Source: Apostichopus japonicus (taxonomy: Eukaryota; Echinodermata; Holothuroidea; Aspidochirotida; Stichopodidae). From it: a stretch of DNA of 64,000 nucleotides. Positions 24,001 to 31,719 of this stretch are shown one piece after another; positions within the stretch are counted from its first letter, which is position 1, and every line of letters begins with the position of its first letter. The position numbers and the translations under genes are program-made. Location of the stretch: the NCBI RefSeq assembly GCF_037975245.1, contig NC_092569.1, positions 7,064,501 to 7,128,500 on the forward strand, in the 5' to 3' direction. The notes beneath the pieces were generated by a model that was not told where the DNA came from, searched no databases, and worked only from the letters and a program-made list of their open reading frames with translations.

Positions 24001-25142
24001 GGTTAGTGTATTGGCCTTGTTTTGTAGCCTATTCCGTGACACAATGTTGTTTTATTGCTGGTTAGTGTATTGGCCTTGTTTTGTAGCCTATTCTTTAACA
24101 CAATGTTGCTCTTGTTGCTGACATATGAAATTGCTTTCTCATCTACATCTTTGTATTGTTGCCTTTAAATACCACATGATTTAAATATCTGTTCCATTCT
24201 TTATTTCCATGGCAATTCAGAGTATATCGTCTCCTCGTCCGTTGAACCATCCAAGGAAATCAGAGATGTTCAGTTTGGTGGCCTGATCCTGAACAGCTGT
24301 CTCATTCAAATTCCAGATGCAGAGTTCATCAAACAGTTTCATTTTATCAATGGTTAGTTCTGCAACCTCTCAGCTTATTGTGTTTGAAATCAAATCAAAC
24401 TTCATGTGTGTTTAAATGACTGTTTATTCTGCAAAGGATTGACCTTAAAATGATGTGTTGTAGGTGAGGTGGTTGTTGTTCACCTGAATCAGACAGAGCA
24501 CTTAATTTTACTGATTGTCGAAGCAGGTAAGGCAAGTTAGAGGAACAGTATTGTAGGACACTGATATACTGACCAAGAATAGAAAGGTCTTAGTGAGCGA
24601 TTGATACGTACTGTCCGTGGGGTAGTATTGTTGTTGGGGTGACCAGTGGTAAGGGCAACAGTGTGGGTGGGGTAGCACTGTCGTGGGTGAGTAATAGTAC
24701 TAATTAAGGCCTGATAAGGGTACAATATAAGTACAACTCTTCACTACTACAATTTCAGGCTGTGGCACAATACAGCAGTGGTCACTTCAATAAATATTTT
24801 CCTTTGTGATTGAATTAGATAGTAGTGTTCCATCATCATATTGTCAAATCTCAGACGATTTGAAATATCCAGATACAATCTTTACAAACTTCTTGTTTAC
24901 TTGTTCCACAACCAGTTCAATCAATTTATTATTCATTGTTGTTTCTCTCCTTTATAGGAGCTCGACTGCTGCTCATCAGTCCTGATAGGAATTCCCTGAG
25001 GAGGCATGTAGCAGAATTGGACTTAGAGAGCAAGTGGAATTTCAGGCTCAGAGATGAATTGCAGACTGCAAATATTGTGGAAGACAAACCAGTGTCACTG
25101 CTGAGAGGAGTGTACGGGGTAGAGAAAGATGTAGATAAGTAA
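319..25142 (+). CDS. GREB1: GREB1-family protein, 3' portion (25 coding exons, 5' end outside window)
   Basis: Twenty-five exons with canonical acceptor and donor sites join in one frame of about 1,622 codons ending at TAA 25140-25142. Intron phases match at every junction. Recognition rests on family features: the P-loop-like GPPQ|IGKTG split across exons 16113/16461, followed by RMLIKLQEVEVNDDE; the VVVDEYINLGPSVP segment; and the C-terminal block LESKWNFRLRDELQTAN, close to the end of vertebrate GREB1/GREB1L. Human GREB1 is about 1,950 residues, so roughly the N-terminal sixth is missing here. Vertebrate GREB1 is a nuclear, oestrogen-receptor-linked cofactor. Published domain analyses assign it helicase-like and C-terminal glycosyltransferase-like regions; an acidic LIDDS motif in exon 19521-19695 could be the metal-binding site of the latter (inference). 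GREB1 versus GREB1L cannot be told apart in an invertebrate. The gene is convergent with the MetX-like gene downstream. Confidence 0.9.
1769..1966. repeat. Three-copy tandem repeat, about 65 bp
   Basis: Three units of CTGAGGGGATTAAATATTAGAATAC... followed by GTTTAGTAATCCAAT, differing by small indels. It lies in the GREB1 intron after exon 1191-1532, about 235 bases past the donor. No function is apparent. Confidence 0.85.
4096..4488. repeat. Four-copy tandem repeat, 97-100 bp
   Basis: Four units beginning TATGCTGCCCTCATATTAAC start at 4096, 4196, 4296 and 4393. The third is shorter by one GAT triplet. The array begins only 12 bases downstream of the splice donor at 4084. Confidence 0.9.
5928..6071. 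repeat. Direct duplication of about 70 bp
   Basis: Two copies of TGCTAAATGAATATGTTTCT through CAGAGTGTGTCATACAT lie in tandem just upstream of the acceptor of exon 6096. The copies differ by a few substitutions, which indicates a fairly recent duplication. Confidence 0.85.
8211..8350. repeat. Dispersed repeat shared with 29.67 kb
   Basis: ATCATGCTTCAAAGCACT and AATATCATGTTTC words occur here and, rearranged with an inverted part, at 29665-29760. Probably a short inverted-repeat transposon family. It lies in a GREB1 intron. Confidence 0.45.
9021..9288 (-). mobile_element. tRNA-derived SINE (minus strand) ending in a CATA microsatellite
   Basis: Read on the minus strand from 9288, the first 66 bases are tRNA-like. 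GGAGTG (9288-9283) pairs with CACTCC (9228-9223) as an acceptor stem. There is an A-box-like TAGCTCAGTGGTT and a B-box-like AGTTCGAGTC. A unique body follows and ends in a (CATA)n run, seen on the plus strand as (GTAT)n at about 9028-9062. D-arm and anticodon-arm pairing is poor, so it is a SINE head and not a functional tRNA. It lies in the GREB1 intron upstream of the LINE. Confidence 0.6.
9693..10115 (+). repeat. Tandem 208-bp monomers in the LINE 5' region
   Basis: Two near-identical units, 9693-9900 and 9901-10115, each start with TTGTGTTTTAACTATTT and end with the start of the LINE frame (ATGAAACCTCGCC at 9865 and at 10077). In the first unit the frame is cut off where the second unit begins. 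The layout resembles the promoter monomers of some L1 families, but here the monomer includes the start codon. Confidence 0.85.
10077..13235 (+). CDS. LINE endonuclease / reverse transcriptase polyprotein
   Basis: Intact 1,052-residue frame. Residues 1-105 form a basic N-terminal region without a recognised domain. An apurinic/apyrimidinic-type endonuclease follows: WNARS at 111-115 (catalytic Asn), TESW at 140-143 (catalytic Glu), GDFNFH at 257-262, TLDLI at 297-301 and SDH at 321-323. The reverse transcriptase covers about residues 560-850: NYRPISNL, LDFSAAFDTIDH near 684, MPQGSVAGP, and the active-site YADDTQL with YADD at 775-778. The C-terminal part (TYGLP-like DNCNALLYGLP, then LHWLSIRQRI) is typical of CR1/L2/Rex-like LINEs. 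The protein would nick target DNA and copy its own RNA in place. The ATG at 10077 is the first in frame in the second 5' repeat unit. All key catalytic residues are present. Confidence 0.9.
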   Translation: MKPRLFYSNATLLDLKQRCDKRHCNRIDQNLWSKLRELKIAKLTKRGYRSVRKNRSIAVITSNRLLSSDKPVEDFVSSPRQRQLVKVPISPTGTSNLQSDNKFPKVRFATWNARSMKRRGKSASICDLIIDHKLDILLITESWLKGDSRDNRALADIYATLPDYAVYHKPRKFCRGGGICIILRKGFGITENHTQSFSSFELMDISVSSSGQQPLRLLSVYRPPSSKSKQTPSTFFREFAILLETISVVQCRLLFAGDFNFHVDNEQDRDASHMRDLLESAGLRQHVTGATHKKGHTLDLIISHETDSLVSNPSILYGLPSDHYAVKCDLDVARPKPTKCTVRQRRLKDVDLDALRHDVVNSPLILNPADDPDVLIEQYHTVLSDVLDKHAPVKTRKITLRPHAPWYDESLRNAKRKKRSYERKWKSSGLEVDKQAFQESCSEYKELLDSTKTKYHRSVISECDQKQLFNVIDKLSVAQAPPVLPSGMSSADIANEFVNFFDQKIRKLRTSLDNASTSASVNVTDQCDSSLVQFQEVSEDEVRALVMKSSKKTCSLDPLPMSLLMYLLDDLLPIITKIINNSLSSGQFPDAYKVARVKPLIKKLSLDCEDMKNYRPISNLRFDSKLLERVVVSQLQAYLKENGLQSNKQSAYREGCSTETALLRVCNDLLQTVDRGDEAVLVLLDFSAAFDTIDHPVLIARLEERYGITDKALDWFVSYLENRKQAVAVETALSDALLMDCGMPQGSVAGPVIFTMYSAPIEDIASSNGIECMTYADDTQLHISMNPSNRDVSVSKLEQCLADIKSWTVRNKLQLNDSKTEVIHVTSRNMKATPLSGIRVGDTNVEPTSSARNLGVILDSQLTMREHVNNVCRNATNAIRSIGRIRHYLDQDTTEKLVHAYVTSRLDNCNALLYGLPDSEIMKLQRIQNTAARLVTRTKKYDSISEIMSGLHWLSIRQRIAFKINLLTFKCLHGLAPPYLTDLITRYNPCRSLRSSSQNLIKPPSRRPRTAYGRRSFVEAAHTEWNILPQHIRTASSVDNFKTKLKTHLFTH
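13664..14350. repeat. 42-bp minisatellite overlapping a GREB1 exon end and splice donor
   Basis: The first unit is exon sequence (ACAAATGGAAGTAGATA, ending 13688) plus donor GTGAGTAG at 13689. About fifteen copies follow with period 42 (donors at 13689, 13731, 13773 and so on). Most keep GATAGTGAGTAG intact. Because 42 is a multiple of three and the minus strand lacks stops, this array yields a long but meaningless minus-strand open frame. Confidence 0.92.
14848..15240. repeat. 29-bp minisatellite near a splice donor
   Basis: About thirteen copies of a 29-bp unit (GGCTCTATGCACACTACACT plus ATGGTGTTG) start 21 bases downstream of the GREB1 donor at 14827. The open frames seen here are repeat artefacts. 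Confidence 0.9.
19126..19446 (+). mobile_element. tRNA-derived SINE with CR1/L2-like 3' tail
   Basis: The head has an A-box-like TGGCCAATTGGCTAAGG (about 19139) and a B-box-like TAGTTCGATTC (about 19183). The middle part includes GTGTCCTTGGGCAAGATGC, a motif seen in the central domain of widespread invertebrate tRNA-SINEs. The 3' tail has a hairpin (AGCGCTTT 19378-19385 with AAAGCGCT 19404-19411) and ends in ATT repeats. It sits in the GREB1 intron before exon 19521, in the same orientation. The tail matches the LINE at 9.6-13.45 kb, which suggests that class of LINE mobilised it. Confidence 0.75.
20189..22468. repeat. 2.3-kb 20-bp satellite in a GREB1 intron
   Basis: More than one hundred copies of a unit close to CAGTATGGCCAGTATGTACA, made of related 10-mers, start about 25 bases after the donor at 20165. 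They fill two thirds of the intron before exon 23529. The unit is rich in self-complementary words (TGGCCA, GTATAC, GTAC) and lacks stops in several frames on both strands. This produces spurious open frames of up to 682 codons. Confidence 0.95.
23310..23365 (+). mobile_element. Degraded CR1/L2-like 3' tail
   Basis: TTTGTAAAGCACTG, a spacer, then AAGGTGCCATAGAAATAAAA and ATTATG resemble the conserved 3' ends of the intact LINE and the SINE in this gene, with mutations in the stem. Probably an old LINE or SINE 3' end. The 5' extent cannot be defined by eye. Confidence 0.4.
23932..24116. repeat. Three-copy tandem repeat, 58-59 bp
   Basis: Units containing CTGGTTAGTGTATTGGCCTT start at 23941, 23999 and 24058. 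The array begins about 40 bases after the donor at 23891 in the GREB1 intron. Confidence 0.85.
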
Positions 25143-26890
25143 CCGTAATACAGGCATCAGTTGTAGCCTTGAATGGGTTCTAATAGGTAACCAGTGTCAC
25201 TGCTGAGAGGAGTGTACGAGGTAGAGAAAGATGTAGATAAGTAACCGTAATACAGGCATCAGTTGTAGCCTTGAATGGGTTCTAATAGGTAACCAGTGTC
25301 ACTGCTGAGAGGAGTGTACGGGGTAGAGAAAGATGTAGATAAGTAACCGTAATACAGGCATCAGTTGTAGCCTTGAATGGGTTCTAATAGGTAACCAGGG
25401 TCACTGCTGAGAGGAGTGTACGGGGTAGAGAAAGATGTAGATAAGTAACCGTACTACAGGCATCAGTTGTAGCCTTGAATGGGTTCTAATAGGTAACCAG
25501 TGTCACTGCTGAGAGGAGTGAACGGGGCAGAGAAAGATGTAGATAAGTAACCGTAATACAGGCATCAGTTGTAGCCTTGAATGGGTTCTAATAGGTAACC
25601 AGGGTCACTGCTGAGAGGAGTGTACGGGGTAGAGAAAGATGTAGATAAGTAACCGTACTACAGGCATCAGTTGTAGCCTTGAATGGGTTCTAATAGGTAA
25701 CCAGGGTCACTGCTGAGAGGAGTGTACGGGGTAGAGAAAGATGTAGATAAGTAACCGTAATACAGGCATCAGTTGTAGCCTTGAATGGGTTCTAATAGGT
25801 AACCAGTGTCACTGCTGAGAGGAGTGAACGGGGCAGAGAAAGATGTAGATAAGTAACCGTAATACAGGCATCAGTTGTAGCCTTGAATGGGTTCTAATAG
25901 GTAACCAGGGTGACTGCTGAGAGGAGTGTACGGGGTAGAGAAAGATGTAGATAAGTAACCGCTATAGAGGCTTCAGTTGTAGCCTTGAATGGGTTCTAAT
26001 AGGTAACCAGTGTCACTGCTGAGAGGAGTGAACGGGGTAGAGAAAGATGTAGATAAGTAACCGCTATAGAGGCTTCAGTTGTAGCCTTGAATGGGTTCTA
26101 ATAGGTAACCAGTGTCACTGCTGAGAGGAGTGAACGGGGTAGAGAAAGATGTAGATAAGTAACCGTAATACAGGCATCAGTTGTAGCCTTGAATGGGTTC
26201 TAATAGGTAACCAGGGTGACTGCTGAGAGGAGTGTACGGGGTAGAGAAAGATGTAGATAAGTAACCGTAATACAGGCATCAGTTGTAGCCTTGAATGGGT
26301 TCTAATAGGTAACCAGTGTCACTGCTGAGAGGAGTGTACGGGGTAGAGAAAGATGTAGATAAGTAACCGTAATACAGGCATCAGTTGTAGCCTTGAATGG
26401 GTTCTAATAGGTAACCAGTGTGACTGCTGAGAGGAGTGAACGGGGAAGGGAAAGATGTAGAGAAAGATGAGAGGGGTGAACGGGGTAGAGAAAGGTAAGT
26501 AACCGTAATACAGGCATCAGTTGTAGCCTTGAATGGGTTCTAATAGGTAACCAGGGTCACTGCTGAGAGGAGTGTACGGGGTAGAGAAAGATGTAGATAA
26601 GTAACCGTAATACAGGCATCAGTTGTAGCCTTGAATGGGTTCTAATAGGTAACCAGTGTCACTGCTGAGAGGAGTGAACGGGGTAGAGAAAGATGTAGAG
26701 AAAGATGTAGAGAAAGATGAGAGGAGTGAACGGGGTAGAGAAAGATAAGTAACCGTAATACAGGGATCAGTTGTAGCCTTGAATGGGTTCTAATGGGTAA
26801 CCAGTATCACTGCTGAGAGGAGTGTACGGAGTAGAGAAAGATGTAGATAAGTAACCGTAATACAGGCATCAGTTGTAGCCTGCTATGGAT
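25089..26890. repeat. 102-bp minisatellite derived from the GREB1 terminal exon and stop codon
   Basis: The first unit starts inside the last coding exon (CCAGTGTCACTGCTGAGAGG at 25089) and includes the codons for VSLLRGVYGVEKDVDK, the stop TAA and following 3' UTR. About seventeen units follow with period 102. They carry shared variants (GTGTACGG versus GTGAACGG, CCAGTGTC versus CCAGGGTC). Two units near 26450 and 26700 have extra short internal duplications of AGAGAAAGATG. Confidence 0.93.
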
Positions 26891-27045
26891 TTTAAAAGGT
26901 AACCACTTGTCCCTGTTTCAAGGTGTTGTATATGGGATAGAGGAATTTGTAGAAAAACATGATGACAGCATCAGCTGTGCCCTAAAAACAAACACGTTTG
27001 TGAGTTGTGAATAAAGAGCAATAAAATCTGGGTAAACTGCAGTAA
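25143..27045 (+). other. Probable GREB1 3' UTR with polyadenylation signals
   Basis: Downstream of the stop codon the sequence is taken up by a 102-bp tandem array to about 26890. Unique sequence follows with two AATAAA hexamers at 27010-27015 and 27020-27025, the first canonical pair after the array. If the transcript ends there the 3' UTR is about 1.9 kb and mostly minisatellite. An earlier cleavage site inside the array cannot be excluded. Confidence 0.45.
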
Positions 27046-28050
27046 TCCTATTGGTAGAGGACACTTGAAGAAGCAATAAGAGACTTAGTCATTGGTCAGT
27101 ATGTAATCACATGTCGTTAACTATTCCAGCAGGTCTTAATCTCATGATGATGTCCAGGTGTATTTAGTACATGCACTACCTCCAAGACACTTAATGTTGT
27201 GAGGTATGCATACTAGCCTGCTCTTACAACATAGTTAGGTAATCCTCATCAGGATATTTAAAACTTTACACAAACATATACTAATCTGTGACAATTGAAA
27301 CATTTGATTCATGTCTATTTTATTGCTTAAAACAAACTGTAACTGATTTTTTTTACTTTTAACCCTTTTCATGTACCTTTGTCGAAGGTTTTTTTTATAC
27401 CTTTTTGAGCTAGTGTATGTAAATTTTTACAGCTCTTTTGTATTTTCAGAAGATATGTGCAACTATTTTAGAAGTTCATTTGTTGCATCATAATTAGAGG
27501 TGCTTTTAGTTTTGGCATTAATTCAAAGGATCCTTGACTTTTTTTCTTTCTTTTTGGTTAAATTATTTCCATTTTTTCTTTCATTATCATCTTTTGTGCA
27601 ACATGGAATGAAGACAGGGTGAATAGGTTCCACTCATTTACAATATTTAACGTTATCAACCAAAAATGTTTTATTCCTTTTTACCAAAGATTGATTTTTG
27701 TACCTTGCTTTCTGTTTTGTATTAATGTAGGTTTGAGGTGATGTGGGGCCAGTGTTTGGTATTTAAGTAATATCGGTGTGATAGTTTTGCTGTTAACATT
27801 CTCCTGGAGAGTTCTATTGGAGCAGTTCCTGTTTGCAGTGTAGAAGGACACTGAATGTAAGAATATAATCTGAGGCTGCCAGACAATAATCTTTCAATTA
27901 TCTTTAGAATGGTCATCATTTTTTACTTAACAACAAGTAAGCACTTAGAGGACTGCTAATGATATTCATATCAGCAGAGCTGGTGAGCTTAATAAATTGA
28001 CATCAGTTTGCTCACTATATTAAGAAATCGTTTTTTTTTTGGACAAGGAT

Positions 28051-28223
28051 TTTATGGTGGTAGACACAAGGATCATATTGTGGTAGACACAAAGATCCTA
28101 TCCTGGTGTGGACACAGGGATCCTATCCTGGTGTGGACACAAGGATCCTGTCCTGGTGTGGACACAGGGATCCTATCCTGGTGTGGACACAGGGATCCTA
28201 TCCTGGTGTGGACACAAGGATCC
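28051..28223. repeat. 25-bp minisatellite
   Basis: Six to seven units of CCTGGTGTGGACACAGGGAT plus CCTAT, with degenerate units at the 5' edge. It lies between the GREB1 and MetX-like genes. Confidence 0.85.
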
Positions 28224-29979
28224 TATCTTGAAGGACCATTTGATTGTTGGTCGTAACTAGTTCAGTCTGTCTCCCTTATTGAGTAATAGTTGCTTGTTTG
28301 GGTGTCTGAGATTGTAATATCATGGGTAACCTTAGGGTTACCATACATCCCAACTAATATGGTACTGTCCTGTTTATGCAATACAAATATCTGGTTCTGC
28401 CAGCAAGCTAACTTGTGGCTATTTTTGTCTCTTAGACGTTCACAAATATCAGTTTTAACAAACATATTACTGTAGGTAAACATCACAAAAGCATGATGTA
28501 ATCATTTTAAACACACAAACATCATTGAAGGCTGGATATTTACTGTGTACATGGGCTGCATAGTTGCAACAAGTAGTAACGTAAGGTGACCAGATGCTCC
28601 CCCCCCCCCCTTTATTTGTGAGAATGCAAACATGCATAGAGCTTTCGATGATGTATTTAGCTATCCCTTTGAAGGATCTAACACCTGAAGCCTCCCTTCT
28701 TCAGGTACCATGACTACAAGACCTCAGATTCCTACAAGGAGATGATGACAACAAATTCTGGAGATATTGTTTACAAAGTTTTGACCTTTGGTGACCTCTA
28801 ATAACCTTTCAACTCCACAAAAAAACAATAGGCTTCTACTACTCTGTATAATACATCCACATGCAAAGTGTGAGATCTGTCACAGATTCTCTTTTCACAA
28901 TTTGACCTCTGATGACCTCACCTCCACAACAAAGAATATTCAAAGTATGAGATATGTTAGAGATTCCCTTCTTGAGGTACTGCATCTACACAGTTTCACC
29001 TGTGATGACCTTTGACATTCTCAACAAAAACCAATAGGCGTGTACTTAATATAACTGTACCAAGTATGAAATTTGTCCAGGCTTCCCTTCTGGAGATACA
29101 ATTATAAGGCATCACAAACCCACACTTGGGCCATCAACAAAGTTGTCACTTAATGATTGTTTAGTAGTGATATGACAAGGGTGATTGGCTACACTAAACT
29201 AATGAACTTCACCGATTGTACACATCAATGCATAGGTACCCAATTTTAAGCTAAAAATCTCATTTCCTGATAATTTCATGTGGACTGTCTTTTATCATGA
29301 TCATGACTTGGTTTAAGGGTCTCCCAGGGAAAGGTGCCCAAGAAACGTTCTACTTTTTGCAAGAAAATACATTTTTGAGTTTTCAGTTTTCAGAAGTTTT
29401 CAGTCACAACATAGGCACAAACATCTCAGTGGAGTTATTGCGGTACACATTCTGTACCAATTTCACTAGTTGAGAATAATGTTGGAAACAAAGAATTGAA
29501 ACAAGTTTCCTTTATTATATCTGTTAAAGCAGTACAAAGATTCTTTACCCAACACAAACATAAATATACACCAGGAAAGGTTGAAATAAGAGTAACATAG
29601 TCAGTAGTTCAACACAGCCAGTCGGGACAATTTGCTAATGCTAATACCTCTCTAAACTGTACTCTAATATCATGCTTCAAAGCACTAGTATTGACAGTAC
29701 AAACAGTTCCTAACCTTTATCTGATAGAAACATGATATTCATACTGCTCTGAAGCAGGACATGACACTACAGTATAGAAAATATTGTCCCAACTGGGTGG
29801 TTCAACAGAAGCAGGGGATGAATATTTATTCAGTACATTAACATCAGTATGATATGAATATTCATTTCATATTTCAACATTGTTATGATATAAATATTCA
29901 TTACCAGTATTTCTATGTCAACACTGATAAAGGAGCAAACCCTTCTGATAGTTACTGGTGATGCAACACTGACTCATGT

Positions 29980-30118
29980 TTTACACAATATAACCCTTCA
30001 CATAATATAAGCCTTAATTTGTAACCCGTAATATAACCCTTCACGTAATATAAGCCTTAATTTATAACCCTTACATTATATAACCCTTTATAAACCCTTA
30101 ATATAACCCTTCAACAGG
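29980..30118. repeat. Degenerate AT-rich tandem repeat
   Basis: Repeated words ATAACCCTTCACATAATATA and GCCTTAATTTATAACCC occur in two full units and several shorter pieces. Intergenic. Confidence 0.65.
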
Positions 30119-31464
30119 ATATTCAGGAAGTGCAGAGGATTTACTGTGACATACATATAACTTAGTTAAACTTAGTTTAACTTAGTTATCCGAGTCTCAC
30201 CTTCCTTGACCCTTTCCAAGGTTGTGCAACACTCACTTGTAGACACCAACCAAATCCTGTCAAGGATTGCCCAATATTGGAAGAGTTCATTGAAAGGCAC
30301 CAACATTTCATGATCATAAATAAAGAACTGTTCAACAAGGCTTTGCATACACCTAACCACTTATGAAAGATAATACCGTTCAAGCCTTAAAGAATTATAC
30401 CATATACCCAAGTTTTTTTCCCTTTCACAAGTATTTGTCCTAAAATATAAACTGGCTGAAATTAGTACAGTCATGCCTTGCCAAGGTATGAAGAAGATAA
30501 TGTATAAATCAGGGTTTCTCTAAATTTATCCCCCCCCCACGAGACCCCTGTGGATGTCAGAGTTGTCCACGAACCCCCAACTTTTCGAGACACGATCTGA
30601 GTCATTATTATACTATAATACGCATAACAGTGCTTTGTAATAGATCAAGTTCTTAGTCTAATATTGTAATGAAAACAAACATGAGATGAACAAATATTTA
30701 TTTGGAAACTTCAAAAATCAGTCCCAAAAAAGTCCCAAACATTTTCATTTCCATTAACTAGGGAACTACCATGATTTCAGAGAAATGCCTAATCAGTGAG
30801 TTCAGTAATGTAACTGGATGGAGAGAGAGAGACAGCTTTCACAGGTTTTCAAAATTCATTAAGACAAGAAGAAGTTGGTAGATTGACTTAAATGTGAAGA
30901 TATCCTGAAGTAAGTTAAATAACAAGTTGACATAGTTGCACTTGGAGTTTTCCAAGTAAGAAGTAATAATTATGGCAAATCAAATTACGCAATGACTTTC
31001 GATAGGGTATTGTAAGTAACTAAAAGCATAGCATTCACCAATGGTCATTCACCAATGGTCTAGTCTCATATCTGGTCTGTCCTCCTCAAGTCCACTTCTT
31101 TGACCAGGTAAACATAAACCCTACAACTTTAAACTTCTTCCTCATAACTTTCAAAGTTACCTTGAATTTGAATAAGTAGCCATCTTTGTGTTGGGTGTTT
31201 ACATTGTTTGGGGTGCACAGAAAGACTATCAGTCACCAATAACACACATCCCTTGTACTTTACATTACAACAACATGATTCTGTAAGGTCATGTGACAAG
31301 AACTCATTCACATTGGTCAGAGTCTACAATAAAACAAAGCCTTGGTTATGTAAGTTCACTTACTATATAAATATTGTATCAATAATATAGATAGTTTTAA
31401 TACCACACACATTTCATGTTCTATCCACCATCTTGTCAGGCAGTCTACTTAAATATAAAGAAAG

Positions 31465-31719
31465 AGCTATGAGAATATGTAATGTTTTATTGTTTTAAAA
31501 AGATTCAAAAGTAAAAATTTAAATGGTTCATAGTTTTGTAATAGCACCTGTGAACAATGTATTGATGGATACTGTGGTACTTTATAAATATAGTTTTAAT
31601 ATTATTATTAACATATAAGTATATATCCATAGTACTTATTTATGGAAGCTGGATAGTTGTAGCACCCTGGCACTATTTCAAAGTTTCTGGTTCATGATCC
31701 AGACATTCCTTCGGTTTCT
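31465..31719 (-). other. Probable 3' UTR of the MetX-like gene
   Basis: From the stop codon TGA (31722-31720) the minus strand runs through unique AT-rich sequence to an AATAAA at 31491-31486, the likely polyadenylation signal. Cleavage would fall near 31465. The transcript end therefore faces the GREB1 3' end about 4.4 kb away. Confidence 0.45.

Larger units (their letters stand above)
13474..25142 (+). other. GREB1: GREB1 coding exons, second block (13 exons)
   Basis: Exons: 13474-13688, 14591-14826, 15904-16113, 16461-16710, 16923-17062, 17484-17633, 18475-18679, 19521-19695, 19964-20164, 23529-23890, 24221-24352, 24464-24526 and 24958-25142. Exon 14591-14826 starts with an acidic/Ser-Thr linker. 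Exons 15904-16113 and 16461-16710 carry the P-loop-like motif across their junction. Exons 18475 to 25142 correspond to the conserved C-terminal region. Two donors needed a choice. GT at 13689 was preferred to a GTGAGT at 13629, which gives the wrong phase. GT at 19696 was preferred to those at 19692 and 19694 because only it gives phase 2, matching acceptor 19964. Both choices should be read as phase-based predictions. Confidence 0.87.
26891..31464. other. Intergenic region between convergent GREB1 and MetX-like genes
   Basis: No coding exon is supported. It contains the probable GREB1 polyadenylation signals, the 25-bp minisatellite at 28.05 kb, a dispersed repeat with TGACCT half-sites (28.78-29.02 kb), a C-run at 28.60 kb, a second dispersed repeat at 29.67-29.76 kb that matches 8.21-8.35 kb, and the degenerate repeat at 30.0 kb. 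Confidence 0.6.
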
